DNA of 64,000 bases from Capra hircus (GCF_001704415.2 NC_030820.1:186001-250000); one strand, 5' to 3'; positions 10,351 to 22,300 are shown, counted from the stretch's first letter. Notes: generated by a model from the sequence alone, not told the origin. Program-made: numbers and translations.

Positions 10351-10497
10351 AGAACCTTCATTCTCCATAGCAGCAAACTCCTGATTGCTGTTTCCTCCAC
10401 TCTTTCCCTGCTGAATCAATCTACTCTCATCAGCAGTATCACATACATTGTCTGATACTTCCACTTCACTACTTTTGTGCTTCTTTTCTTCTTCAAC
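10348..10497 (-). pseudogene. ANKRD26: ANKRD26-like exon (VEEEKKHKSSEVEV...)
   Basis: The minus strand reads V-E-E-E-K-K-H-K-S-S-E-V-E-V-S-D-N, C-D-T-A-D-E-S-R-L-I-Q-Q-G-K-S-G and N-Q-E-F-A-A-M-E-N-E-G-S-D, close to the family's V-E-E-E-K-K-H block. Two defects: the base pair before the expected first codon is AC rather than AG, so the acceptor seems lost, and the 3' edge runs straight into a BovB, replacing the donor. A cryptic acceptor further upstream would not keep the phase set by exon 15413-15507. Confidence 0.78.
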
Positions 10498-10499
10498 GT

Positions 10500-11170
10500 T
10501 TAATGAAAGTTTGACACTAAGAAATTCTGTTACTTAATTATAAACATCTTTTTTTGTTGTTGTTTTCATTAATTTTATTATTTGACTCAGGGTTTGTCCT
10601 GATTTTAAGTGATAAAAAAATCTTTTTGTGCTTACTTTAATTTTATCATTAACAAGTCACTGAAATATCTGTAAATCCTACTTCTTGTTTGATGAAAAGA
10701 AACAAAATTTCCAAAAAGACTTACTTAAGATGATGCAATTATTCATCCCCAGTCTTCCCAATCTAACTGGCAGAGACAGAAATAAAAAGACAAAACACAC
10801 AAAATCTGTCCTTTTCAGTCTTTACCACCTGGATTTTCCATTAAACAGACAGATTTAGAGGATCTGACACCTTAGTGCCTCAAAAACACTAAAGCTATTC
10901 TTTCCCCACTGCCTTTTACATTTCTTTGTTCATTTGGATCCAGGATATAACAAAAAAGTGATGGTGTTCACTAAAATATATGAACCAAAGTTTACCAAAA
11001 CACAAGGAGTAGAGTGAAACTGATGAGTTGTTAGTGTGGAATTCTGGAATATAAATAATGCTTCCCAATTCCACATTCAATAACCATCAAACTTTATAGC
11101 TAAAGGGTATAGAAATAATTACCTATTGTAACCCCATTATTTACCAGAAATAGGAGTAAAACTAAGAAAG
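10500..11170. other. Intron remnant, nothing recognised
   Basis: AT-rich sequence with no identified repeat or gene. Confidence 0.45.
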
Positions 11171-11182
11171 GTTAAATGATTT

Positions 11183-12780
11183 TTTCTTCTTTTGCTTTTT
11201 TTCAAATTATTTTTTAATTGAACAAAATTGCTTTACAAAATATTGTTGATTTCTGTCAAACCTCAACATAAATCAGCCAAAGTTATACTATATCCCCTGC
11301 CTTTTGAACCTGCCTCCCATCTCCCCTTCCCCCCATCCCACCCCTCTAGGTTGATACAGAGCCCCTGTTTGAGTTTTCTGAGCCATACAGCAAATTCCTG
11401 CTGGCTATCTTTTTACATATGGTAATGTAAGTTTCTGTGTTACTCTTTCCATGCGTCTCAACCTCTCTTCCCCTTGCTCCAAGTCCATAAGTCTATTCTC
11501 CATGTCTGAATCTCCACTGCTGCCCTGTAAATAAATTCTTCAGTAACATTTTCCTAGATTCCATATATATGTGTCAGAATACAATATTTATCTTTCTCTC
11601 TCTGACTTACTTCACTCTGTATAATAGGTTCTAGGTTTATTCACCTCATTAGAACTGACTCAAGTGAATACCTTTTCATGGCTGAGTAATATTCCATTGT
11701 GTGATGAACCACAACTTCTTTATCCATTCATCTATCGATGGACATCTAGGTTGCTTCCATGTTCTAACTATAGCAACAGTGCTGCAATGAATGATGGGAT
11801 ACATGTGTCTTTTTCAGTTTTGGTTTCCTCAGGGTATATGCCTAGGAGTGGGACTGCTGGGTCATATGGTAGTTTTATTCCTAGTTTTTTAAGGAATCTC
11901 CATATAGCCTTTCATAGTGACTGGATCAATTTACATTCCCACCAACAGTGCAAGAGTGTTCCCTTTTCTCCACACCCTCTCCAACATTTATTGCTTATAG
12001 ACTCCTTGATGATGGCCATTCTGACTGGTGTGCAGTTATCTCTCATTGTAGTTTTGATTTGTATTTCTCTAATAATGAACGATGTTGAGCATCTTTTCAC
12101 GTGTTTGTTAGCCATCTGTATATCATCTTTGGAGAAATGCCTATTTAGGTATTTTCCCCACTTTTTGATTGGACTGTTTTTCTGATATTGAGTTGTATGA
12201 GCTGCTTGTATATTTTGGAAATTAATCCTTTGTCAGTTGTTTCATTTGCTATTATTTTCTCCCATTCTTAGGATTGTCTTTTCACCTTGCTTATAGTTTC
12301 CTTTGCTGTGCAAAAGCTTTTAAGTTTAATCAGGTCCCACATGTTTACTTTTGTTTTTATTTCCATTACTCTAGGAGGTGGGTCACAGATGATCTTGCTT
12401 TGATTTATGTCATCGAGTGTTCTGCCTATGTTTTCCTTTAAGAGTTTTATAGTTTCTAGTCTTACGTTTAGGTCTTTAATCCATTTTAGTCCAATCAAGC
12501 CAGAGAAATCAACCTTCTTGACTTCAGATTATACTACAAAGCTACAGTCATAAAGACATTATGGTACTGGCACAAAAACAGAAATATAGACCAATGGAAC
12601 AAGTCTGAAAGCCCAGAAATAAGCCCATGCACCTATGGGTACCTTAGTTTTGACAAAGGAGGCAAGAATATACAATGGGAAAAAGACAGCCTCTTCAATA
12701 AATGGTGCTGGGAAAACTGGACAGCTACATGTAAAAGAATGAAATTAGAACCCTTCTTAACATCATACACAAAGATAAAC
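11183..12780 (-). mobile_element. L1 with 5' inversion (twin priming), TSD-flanked
   Basis: Minus-strand L1 3'UTR and ORF2 C-terminal sequence runs from 11183 to about 12503. The next 275 bp (12505-12780) are L1 ORF2 on the plus strand, and their far end ('acaaagataaac') is the part that precedes the minus-strand start ('aaatggattaaagacctaaa') in L1. A 10-bp duplication, taaatgattt, lies at 11173-11182 and 12781-12790. This is the standard product of twin priming. Confidence 0.88.
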
Positions 12781-12790
12781 TAAATGATTT

Positions 12791-13275
12791 CTTCAAAGCC
12801 CCTAAAGTGGCATTCCCTAGCATTTTATGGCACCAAAAAAGATGATAAAATTCTGTAACCTTGAATCTGATAAGTTATCAAATGAATTAATCAAATGAAT
12901 CAGATAAGTTAAAAGCATGACTGCCCAAGTAATTTAATGCCTTAGCTGGGGATAGGGCTGATCTCCTTTTCCTTTTAAAGGAGAATACCCACAAATTTTT
13001 GTCTGTTGTTAAAACTCAGTCAAGGCACCTCTTACACAAAAGAGCAAGCAAGCAAAGAAATTTAAAAATCTATTACTGGAAGGAAGAAAAATCGTACAGC
13101 ATCTCAAAACTCAGTTTTCTCCTTTGGAGATAATTTTTGGGGGGTGGGAGTTTATACTACCTATGTGACAAAATCACAGGTGTCAAAACTTATTACATTT
13201 TATTAAACAACATAATGTAAAAGTCTGTCTCAAAAGAAATATCTGCAAGTGAAGATTAAAGAATATGTGGGAGTA
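12791..13275. other. Intron remnant, nothing recognised
   Basis: No supported feature. Confidence 0.4.
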
Positions 13276-13485
13276 CATGTGAAAGTTAAAGTGAAAGCCA
13301 CTCCGTTGTGTCTGACTGTTTGCAACCCTATGGACTATACAGACCATGGAGTTCCCCAGGCTAGAATACTGGAGTGGATAGTCTTTTCTTTCTCTAGGGG
13401 ATCTTCCCAACCCAGGAATTGAGCCCAGGTCTCCTGCACTGCAGCCAAATTCTTTTCCAGCTGAGCCACAAGGGAAGACTTATAC
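13276..13485 (-). mobile_element. Bov-tA SINE
   Basis: The minus strand shows the 'cttcccttgtggctcag' head, a tRNA-like B box and a Bov-A tail ending in 'ttcactttaac'. Just beyond, at 13494 and 13611, a roughly 29-bp stretch ('ggaaggcagtacatgtattt' and onward) is repeated in direct orientation within AT-rich DNA. Confidence 0.85.
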
Positions 13486-13947
13486 ATATATTGGGAAGGC
13501 AGTACATGTATTTGTTATTAAATTTTTCATTTTTTAATTTATTTTATATTGTTTATTCTATTTTTAAATTTATTTTTATTGTTATTAAAATTGTTATTAA
13601 ATACATAAAAGGAAGGAAGTACATGTATTTGTCATTAAAAATATCCTGAAGCGTCCATGTTGGAAATCTAAAATTATTAAAATTTAACACTAAACTTCTT
13701 AATCTATGCTTAGCTACTCACAAACCACCGGATCACAAGTAAGAAGTGAAAAATAACTTGCCTTAGCCTAAAATAGAGGAAAAACATGAACTCACAAACC
13801 CAGTTTTGTCACTGTTTGAATTAAGTAATTCATACGTTAAATCTACCAAAAATTAATTAGATGATTTTTAATGTTATAAAGGCTTCCTCACTTAAAAATA
13901 TTTCACCTCACTATGTCTTAAATAGAGAGTCCCTACAGCACATTTGC

Positions 13948-14230
13948 GGAGAAGGCAATGGCAGCCCACTCCAGTACCCTTGCCTGGAAAATCCCATGGA
14001 TGGAGGAGCCTGGTAGGCTGCAGTCCATGGGGTCGCTAAGAGTCGGACACGACTGAACGACTTCACTTTGACTTTGCAGTTTCATGCATTGGAGAAGGAA
14101 ATGGCAACCCACTCCAGTGTTCTTGCCTGGAGAATCCCAGGGACGGGGGAGCCTGGTGGGCTGCCGTCTATGGGGTCGCACAAAGTCGGACACGACTGAA
14201 GCGACTTAGCAGCAGCAGCAGCAACAGCAC
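13948..14230 (+). mobile_element. Bov-A2 SINE (dimer)
   Basis: Two Bov-A monomers ('ggagaaggcaatggcagccc' and 'ggagaaggaaatggcaaccc') are joined by the 'tttcatgcatt' linker and end in an AGC trinucleotide tail (14211-14225). There is no tRNA head. Confidence 0.92.
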
Positions 14231-14404
14231 ATTTGTAAGATTTTTTTCTAACGACTAATACATGCAAAACAGACAAACTTTATATTACTAGAAACCAAAA
14301 TCAAATTAACAACAATCAGAAAGAGGAACAAATCCCTAAATTTTAATGCAAATTATATATTATGATAGTGTTACTCATCAATACATATTACCTGCTTACA
14401 TTCA

Positions 14405-14735
14405 GTTATGTGTGTGCTCGTCATGTCTGGCTCTTTCCATCCCTAAGGACTGTAGCCCGCCAGGCTCCTCTGTCCATGGGGATTCTCCAGGCAAGAACCC
14501 TGGAATAGGTTGCCACATCCTCCTCCAGGGGATCTTCCCAACCCAGGGATTAAACCTAGGTCTCACACATTACAGGTGGATTCTTTACCATCTGAGCCAC
14601 CAGGGAAGCCCAACAATACTGGAGTGGGTAGCCGAACCCTTCTCCAGGGGAATTTCCTGACCCAGAAAATGAACTGGGGTCTCCTGCATTGCAGGTGGAT
14701 TCTTTACCAGCTGAGCTACCAAAGAAGCCCCTACA
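14405..14735 (-). mobile_element. Two adjacent Bov-tA SINEs
   Basis: A full copy (14405-14610) is followed by a 5' copy (14612-14735). Both are minus strand and each carries the 'gcttccctggtggctcag'-type head. Confidence 0.85.
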
Positions 14736-14739
14736 TTCA

Positions 14740-15400
14740 GTTCTATTCTAATATCTACCAATGAAAGTGGATAAAGCATTTTAGTAATATTTATTGATTT
14801 CTCACCCCAAAATGAGATAAATTAGAAGGTTATTATTTGTGTCCTAACAACAAAGGTCCAATCTGGAAGCTTTGATTCTCTTAATAGGTAACTGGGTTGA
14901 TTCTACGACCCCACTCTCTCCCTGAATGTACATCCCTAATCAATTAGGCCAAGATCACAGACAGAATGACTCTTTCATCTTGGCATCACTGACTGGCAAT
15001 TTCAATGGAAAACCCTGAACCACTGGGAATGATTTCTCTCTACATGTATCTAGGTCAGGGATCATCACTGTCATATTGTTCATAATTTCAACTGTTTACT
15101 CTTACAATTCAGTATTTGATATCACCTTCTTAATCATGTAATGAAGTTATAAAACTGGAAGAAGTAAACAATAGTCAGGAATTGTTTTCCCTCAATTCCA
15201 AAAACAAACAATAAATATAATAGATTCTAACAATATGTGAAGTTTAATAATTAAGGTGCCATAAAAACCATTAAATTATTATCTATTGATTCTAAAAGGC
15301 TAATTTTGAAAGGTAATTTTATTTGTTATGACCTCTGCTACACACTGTATTATGCTGTTGAAGCATAGGAAACAGTATTAAAACAGAAATTTAAATTTGC
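14740..15400. other. Intron remnant, nothing recognised
   Basis: No feature I can support. Confidence 0.4.
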
Positions 15401-15412
15401 ATTTTTACATAC

Positions 15413-15507
15413 CTGGGAATGGCTATTTTCATCTCCAACAGGTTTTTCTTCTTCTTCCTCTGATGTCATTTCTAAGTCCAGTTCTGCTGACAAATCTGTA
15501 TGTTTAG
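15413..15507 (-). pseudogene. ANKRD26: ANKRD26-like exon, 95 bp, intact
   Basis: A TAATTTTAG acceptor and a CCCAG/GTATGT donor bound K-H-T-D-L-S-A-E-L-D-L-E-M-T-S, then five E, then K-P-V-G-D-E-N-S-H-S-Q. The D-L-E-M-T-S-E-E-E block followed by a ...N-x-x-x-Q end is typical of the family. The two leading bases complete the codon left by exon 21489-21561, and the exon ends in phase 0, where V-E-E-E-K-K should follow. Confidence 0.82.
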
Positions 15508-15899
15508 CTAAAATTACTTAGAATATTTAGATAAAAGACATAATCTTTATTTAAAACATGTATTTAAAATACGATACCAAATGACATCTTAAATCAATCT
15601 TAATCTTCAGCTGAATATTTACTTCTTTAAGACATACTTTCAATGATCTAAAATTTCAACAAACAATTTGGAAAATACCAGATGTCACCAGGATACCGGC
15701 GCACAAACAGCTCAAAGATTCATTCACAAAATCATCCAAACATCAATGAACAAAACAATCAGAAACAAAACAAAATTTCAAAATACAGGACAGACATATA
15801 AAGTCACAATACATTCTCTTCTCTACTTCATAACAGTACCTTTTTAACAACATGCCAAGCTTCAACTGCAACATTATTCATGGTTTACAAAATTCTTCT

Positions 15900-16180
15900 T
15901 ACTTTTTATGCTTTTATCAATTCCTTAATCTGAAATGCTACCCTGTACTCTTCTGACAAATTACTTTTCATCTTTTAAGACTCAACCTGCTTTGTGAAGT
16001 TGTCCTTGATTACAGCTATCTTTCCTCAGATAAACAGGTACCCCTTTCCTTGTAGCTACCTTAGTATTTTATAGATTTTTCTAGTGTATCTTCATCACCT
16101 GAATTGTAAATTATTTTTTCACATGTCTATCTTCTTGGCTCCTAAACTGCACAGGACAAGCTCTTAAAAATCACTTTTTT
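15900..16180 (+). repeat. L2 3'-end fragment
   Basis: The 'tcttttaagactcaacctgc' and 'gtgaagttgtccttgattac' wording parallels the L2 3' region. It is moderately diverged. Confidence 0.5.
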
Positions 16181-16189
16181 AGCCCTTAT

Positions 16190-16680
16190 TTATTTTATTC
16201 AATAATTATTCATCAGCTTCCTGATCTGTACTAGACTCTGGAGTTTAAAGAAAAATGTAGATAAAACATGTCAGGGAATGCTTTTCTAAAGATAATCCCT
16301 GAGAGGAGACTTATACAGTCCAAGGGAAGGAGAGGGAAGGCATGCAAGGCTGTAACAAGATGGGGAGAGAAGCACACACACAACAGGGTAAATATCTGAG
16401 AAAGTACAGAGACAGATCAGGAGGGCATCACCAGCAATTCAGAATTGCATAGCAAATGACAGAAAGGGCAAGAGATGAAGAGTCAGGCAGAAGTCAGATT
16501 ATGAAAGCCTCATGTGTCACTTTATGATACTTGGACATTAATGTGATTTGAAGAGTGGTTCACAGTCACACTTGCTTTTGAGAGAGGTGACTCTAAATGC
16601 TACAATAGGAATGAATTTGAAGGGCATACAAACAAATGGAGGCAGATGAATCTGAAGGCATTATTAATGGAAAAAAAAAA
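16190..16680 (+). repeat. L2-like body fragment
   Basis: This is diverged text typical of L2 ('caagatggggagagaagcac', 'gattatgaaagcctcatgtg'). The exact limits are uncertain. Confidence 0.4.
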
Positions 16681-17287
16681 AGGTGATGCAGGACTGAACA
16701 GGGGGAGCATTTCCAGAAATATTTAGGATATAAAATTTTCTGAGTCCAGTATAGAATAACTCTTTATGAAATGAGTAAATGTACAAATCCAGGGACCCTG
16801 AAGGAGTAGACTCTGCTGGTTGCTTTATAAATGGTATCAACTGAGATGAGAAATGATCTACATGAATGGTCTGAAGTTGCTTCTATTTATTTTGTAGTTT
16901 TCCTATTTCACATCTTCCTCTGTTGACGGGACTGGATAGGTTTTACCTAAATTTGTGTTTCATGGACATAGCAAGCTAATGGAGAAACAAGGGCAAACAA
17001 GTCACTTCTATAGATTAAAAAAAAAAAAAAACACTTTGCATTTATAGCCTGTAGTCACTATTCTAGGAAATAACTGAGAATCTTTTGTAAATGCAAGGTT
17101 AACCCTATAGGTGAGGATAGAAAAGAAAAAACTAAGAGTGAAAAAAAGAAACAGTATATGATTTTTTACTATAGCTCTGACCATAAGACTGATTAAAGGT
17201 GCTAAATTAGTTGGTATTTATGGACAACATATATTAGACATGGTTACTCAACAGACTGGGTAGAATCAGAATTGACTTTCTATATAC

Positions 17288-17655
17288 TGCTTTTGAACTG
17301 TGGTGTTGGAGAAGACTCTTGAGAGTCCCTTGGACTGCAAGGAGATCCAACCAGTCCATTCTGAAGGAGATCAACCCTGGGGTTTCTTTGGAGGGAATGA
17401 TGCTAAAGCTGAAACTCCAGTACTTTGGCCACCTCATGCGAAGAGTTAACTCATTGGAAAAGACTCTGATGCTGGGAGGGATTGGGGGCAGGAGGAGAAG
17501 GGGACAACAGAGGATGAGATGGCTGGATGGCATTACTGACTCGATGGACGTGAGTCTGAGTGAACTCTGGGAGTTGGTGATGGACAGGGAGGCCTGGTGT
17601 GCTGCGATTCATGGGGTCGCAAAGAGTCGGACATGACTGAATGACTGAACTGAAC
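17288..17655 (+). mobile_element. BovB LINE 3' end
   Basis: The plus strand encodes M-R-V-P-W-T-A-R-R-S-N-Q-S-I-L-K-E through L-D-G-I-T-D-S-M-D-V-S-L and ends in the actgaatgactgaactgaac terminus. 'tatactgcttt' before it and 'gatactgctttt' after it suggest a target-site duplication. Confidence 0.9.
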
Positions 17656-18655
17656 TGATACTGCTTTTAAATGATACAGTACTCCTTTAATATTGCTATG
17701 AAGTTACATTTTGAAAAGGCAATCTCTAGATGTCTACCTAAGTCTCCCAACTAGTCCCAGAGTTCTCAATATAATCCTGCTACCCACTCTCAGCTGTATG
17801 CTAAATACTAGGCTAAACAAACTTACTTTGTCCTAACTCTCTTAGTATTTATTGTATTACTATGGTCAGAGAATGCAAACACCTTGCTAAGAGGTATTGC
17901 TTGGCTGTAGGTTGCATAAAAGGTAGGTTTTGCCACAGAATCTAATTTGGAAGTGTCAGAATAATGGTTAGGCCGTGCCCAGGTGGCCCACAGCTGAGTG
18001 CCCAAGGCTTCTGCATTACCTTGTTTGCTTTTTCTGTTTTCTGGCAGCTGAAACTGGCACAGGTCATGGAGCATGTAATTCCCCAGAAACACCGCTCCAA
18101 TAGTCATCTTTTATCTATTACAGTCATCTGTCCAAATTTTGTGGATGCTGACTGATTTTTGCTCATTGATTGTGACACCGGTGGACACTAATCAACTTTT
18201 CAATGCCCCGCTCTTTGATAAGTCTCATTATTGAGGCTGAAACTAGGAGAATAGGAATCTGAAAACTCTGAAAACAGTTTCCATTTATTAGAATGTCAGT
18301 AAGAATGCTACTCTGACTAACTTGTACAGTCTTACTTCAGAGATCAGTTCCATGCCCTCCTCTCCCCTCACTCACTAGTCCTTCAGAGCTTATTATATCT
18401 TACACTTCACTGCCATTCGTGAAGTGATGTTAACTAGTGTCTCATTTTTTCTACTTGCTAATTTTCTAGTATTACTTATTTTGATTCACTCAGTCTCTAC
18501 TACATATTCTGTATTCCATAAGAACTTTATTAATAATTATTTTTCCTCAACATACAAATATTTTATTAACAAAATTTATGGCATTTATTTTATATTGAAG
18601 TATGCATGACAATATTGTGTGTTCTAGAGACCATACTTTTAAAAACACTTTTATT
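17656..18655. other. Unassigned stretch with a 94-codon minus-strand frame
   Basis: A minus-strand frame at 17823-18107 starts M-T-I-G-A-V-F-L-G-N-Y-M-L-H and is open for 94 codons. I recognise no domain, signal peptide or membrane segment in it and no flanking gene structure. It could be a fragment of an old repeat or of a retrocopy. The rest of the interval is unremarkable. Confidence 0.3.
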
Positions 18656-18659
18656 GAAT

Positions 18660-19700
18660 AGTTCAGTTCAGTCACTCAGTCATGTCCGACTCTTTGTGAC
18701 TGCATGAATCGCAGCACGCCAGGCCTCCCTGTCCATCACCAACTCCCGGAGTTCACTCAGACTCATGTCCATCGAGTCAGTGATGCCATCCAGCCATCTC
18801 ATCCTCTGTCGTCCCTTTCTCCTCCTGCCCCCAATCCCTCCCAGCATCAGAGTCTTTTCCAAAGAGTCAACTCTTCACATGAGGTGGCCAAAGTACTGGA
18901 GTTTCAGCTTTAGCATCATTCCTTCCAAAGAAATCCCAGGGCTGATCTCCTTCAGAATGGACTGGTTGGATCTCCTTGCAGTCCAAGGGACTCTCAAGAG
19001 TCTTCTCCAATACCACAGTTCAAATGCATCAATTCTTCAGCGCTCAGCCTTCTTCACAGTCCAACTCTCACATCCATACATGACTACTGGAAAAACCATA
19101 GCCTTGACTAGACGGATTTTCATCGGCAAAGTAATGTCTCTGCTTTTGAATATGCTATCTAGGTTGATCATAACTTTTCTTCCAAAGAGTAAGTGTCTTT
19201 TAATTCCATGGCTGCAGTCATCATCTGCAGTGATTTTGGAGCCCCCAAAAATAAAGTCTGACACTGTTTCCACTGTTTCCCCATCTATTTCCCATGAAGT
19301 GATGGGACTGGATGCCATGATCTTTGTTTTCTGAAAGTTAAGCTTTAAGCCAACTTTTTCACTCTCCTCTTTCACTTTCATCAAGAGGCTTTTTAGTTCC
19401 TCTTCACTTTCTGCCATAAGAGTGGTGTTATCTGCATATCTGAGGTTATTGGTATTTCTCCCGGCAATCTTGAGTCCAGCTTGTGTTTCTTCCAGTCCAG
19501 CGTTTCTCATGATGTACTCTGCATATAAGTTAAATAAGCAGGGTGACAATATACAGCCTTGACACACTCCTTTTCCTATTTGGAACGAGTCTGTTGTTCC
19601 ATGTCCAGTTCTAACTGTTGCTTCCTGACCTGCATACAGATTTCTCAAGAGGCAGGTCAGGTGGTCTGGTATTCCCATCCCTTTCAGAATTTTCCACAGT
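18660..19700 (-). mobile_element. BovB LINE, RT C-terminal half
   Basis: The minus strand encodes the BovB RT from G-I-P-D-H-L-T-C-L-L-R-N-L-Y-A-G-Q-E through L-R-Y-A-D-N-T-T-L to the 3' tail. The catalytic Y-A-D-D box reads Y-A-D-N here, so the copy is inactive even apart from its truncation at about 19700. Confidence 0.9.
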
Positions 19701-19734
19701 TTAGTTTAGTGTGAGGTACTACCTTAATTAATGG

Positions 19735-20210
19735 TACAAACCAAGACAATGTATTAAAAAGCAAAGACATCACTTTGCCAACAAAGGTCTGTACAGTCAA
19801 AGCTACGGATTTTGCAGTAGTCACAGAAGGATGTGAGAGTTGGACCATAAAGAAGGCTGAGTTCCAAAGAACTGATGCTAGAGAAGACTCTTGAGAGTCC
19901 CTGGAGAGCAGAGATCAAATCAGTCAATTCTAAGGGGAATTAACCCTGAATACACACTGGAAGGACTGATGTTGAAACTGAAGCTCCAATACTTTGGACA
20001 CTTGATGTGAAGAGCCAACTCACTGGAAAAGACCCTGATGATGGAAAAGACTGAGAGATGGAGAGGGAGACAGCAGAGGATGAGATGGTTGGATAGCATC
20101 ACTGATTCAGTGGACATGACTAGGCAAAGTCGGGGAGATGGTGAGGGACAGGGAGGCCTGGCATGCATGTTACAAAGAGTTGGACACGATTTAGCAACTG
20201 AACATCACCA
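19735..20210 (+). mobile_element. Diverged BovB 3' end
   Basis: The plus-strand BovB terminal region is clearly more diverged than its neighbour ('caaagacatcactttgccaa', 'gatgatggaaaagactgag'). It is an older copy or subfamily and abuts the minus-strand copy at 18660-19700. Confidence 0.75.
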
Positions 20211-20579
20211 GCAACAACTACTTTAATTACAAACAGACAGCCTTTTTTTCAATCTATCAATATCTTCAGAACCCATTTTTTAAGCCTTGGATAAACATCA
20301 CAAACATAAGAAATGATAGGCTTGTGTGTGACTAATTGTTTCCATGTGAAAATAGGATAAGTCGAAGACAACACTGGATCCAAAGAGCACAGAGCACCAT
20401 GAGACAAGAATGAATACAACACAAAAATGTTTGCTTCAAATAAAAAGAAGCTGTCAGGTCTAAATTTCTTAAGAGAAGTCAAAGAAACAAGCAATAAACG
20501 TATAATTGAAACTTTAAACCCCATTTCAACTCAGGGCCCCCTGTATCATTTCACATCTAACCACTTCAACAGTTTAAAA

Positions 20580-20929
20580 CTGTGGTTCTCAAGTGTGCCC
20601 TGAGAATCCCTGAAGTTCAGAGACCATCAGGTCAGGGGGTCCATGAGGTCAGAACTATTTTCATACAACACTAAATGTTACTTCCATTCTCATTCTCTTC
20701 TGAGTGCACAGTGGAATTCTTCAGAGACACGATATGTGATATTATAACTCTAATGACAAATGGAATTAGCTATTATGGTTCTGTGTTCTTGCATTTTAAG
20801 TTTTTCAGCTTTGTTTTCCAATACAGTGAACATCAATAAATACAACCGACTTAAACAAAAGTTCCATGGCATTCTAATAATTTTTAGAAGTACAAAAGGA
20901 TCCTAAAGCCAAAACTTTCAGAATCACTG
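20580..20929 (+). mobile_element. hAT-type nonautonomous DNA transposon
   Basis: The ends are imperfect inverted repeats (ctgtggttctcaa and its partner ttcagaatcactg). They are flanked by 8-bp near-identical direct repeats, gtttaaaa (20572-20579) and ttttaaaa (20930-20937), the hAT target-site length. The interior ('ggtcagaactattttcata', 'cagtggaattcttcagag') matches a Charlie-like element. Old and inert. Confidence 0.7.
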
Positions 20930-21488
20930 TTTTAAAAGATTATGTCTACCAAAAAGTCATTAAAGTATGAGTACTTCCCCTACTTCTAATAATCAAAGAC
21001 ACCACAAACACAGCACACACACAAAGTCTGAACAACAAAACATCTGGTTGGCCTACATTAATCTGTATAACACCACTAAAATGAAATAATTGTAAGCTGA
21101 AATACAACTGATATGTTAGCAAGAGAAGCTTTACTCTAGGTAAAGGTCAGAGTTCAAATAAGCATTTTTGGACACTGGAAAAATCTTAGGATCTAATAAT
21201 TAATTTCTGAGAATCCCTAAGAAGTATACAGATTTCAAACTGAGAACTTCAGGGTATTGAAACATATACAGAAACATACTGAGTTCAAGTTTACATTTTT
21301 TAAATTTCTTATTCTTATGCTTGTACCTATCTTTTTTTCAAAACATGGATACTAACAATAACATTTGCCTTATGTATATCAAATGCTTCAATTAAATTTG
21401 AAAATAAAAGTTAGCAGTATGAAGACTGAGCATTTCAAATACTTCAGTGTCCCTCTTTTCATAGTTATGTGTGTATTGCAAAATTTAC

Positions 21489-21561
21489 CTGAAGTGGATG
21501 TTTGTAAATCCTTCATTCCGACTGTTTTACTAGGAACAGAATCTTTCACTAAGAGTGCAAG
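21489..21561 (-). pseudogene. ANKRD26: ANKRD26-like exon, 73 bp, intact
   Basis: A CATTCAG acceptor and a TTCAG/GTAAAT donor bound L-A-L-L-V-K-D-S-V-P-S-K-T-V-G-M-K-D and L-Q-T-S-T-S. Relatives read K-D-S-V-P-N-K-A-G-G-M-K-D-V-Q-T-S. It starts in phase 0, fitting the exon at 21656-21684, and ends with one base that joins CT of exon 15413-15507 to give alanine. Confidence 0.82.
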
Positions 21562-21655
21562 CTGAATGGGTTTGGAAACAAGTTGGTTAATAAATAATGT
21601 ACCTTTGATACAATCCACATTTCATAATTCAAGATAAAAACATAAACGATTTTAC

Positions 21656-21684
21656 CTTCACATTAGGATATTTCTCAGGAGAAT
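21656..21684 (-). pseudogene. ANKRD26: ANKRD26-like 29-bp micro-exon
   Basis: A TTTTAG acceptor and an AAG/GTAAAA donor bound a segment encoding (D)-S-P-E-K-Y-P-N-V-K. Relatives have D-S-P-E-K-Y-P-H-L-K before the K-D-S-V-P block. The leading two bases complete the codon begun by the terminal G of exon 22302-22400. Confidence 0.82.
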
Positions 21685-21689
21685 CTAAA

Positions 21690-22300
21690 AGGCAAAAGGG
21701 ACATAGAGTTAATTACATGTAAACATGAAAGCCAGCTCTACATTCATGCAGAGTTAGTACTGAGCAGAAATCCTTGTGCTCGGCCTTGGCAGTGAATACA
21801 TTCAGTTTCAGTGTCTTTTCAGGGGGATGTTAGGACACCAGCAAGACAGACTATGAATCCAGTATACATAGTGAAGAAAAAATAGAAATAAAGGTTTAAC
21901 AAAACATGCAGTTAAAATTTCAAAAGTAACATTATGTTTTCAATGAGTTTATAAAATATTAAAGTGCACACAGACCAATGTGAACATGCTGACCTGATGA
22001 GGAGAAAAGTGATCTTAATCAGAGGAACAAATCATGACCCTAAAGAGATAAATGTGAAAGTAGATAGTAAAATGCAACAGCATTATCTAGAATGCAGTAC
22101 ACCAGTATCATTTACACCATTATACTACAAGTACTTATCATGTTCTTCAATCTGTCCAGTCATTTAAGAAGTGCACAGCTGAGATGATAGTTCAACTGAA
22201 TGCATAATTCATTGCTCATCAGAGAAAGAGTAATAAACTGATTAGCTGGGATACACACTTGTAGAATAATGGATCATAAAAATATTCACTTTTTCTCATA
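21690..22300. other. Intron remnant, nothing recognised
   Basis: Unique-looking sequence between two exon remnants. Confidence 0.4.

Noticed and set aside
11664..12185. 173-codon plus-strand frame.
   Set aside because: Antisense of L1 ORF2 in the 5'-inverted L1.
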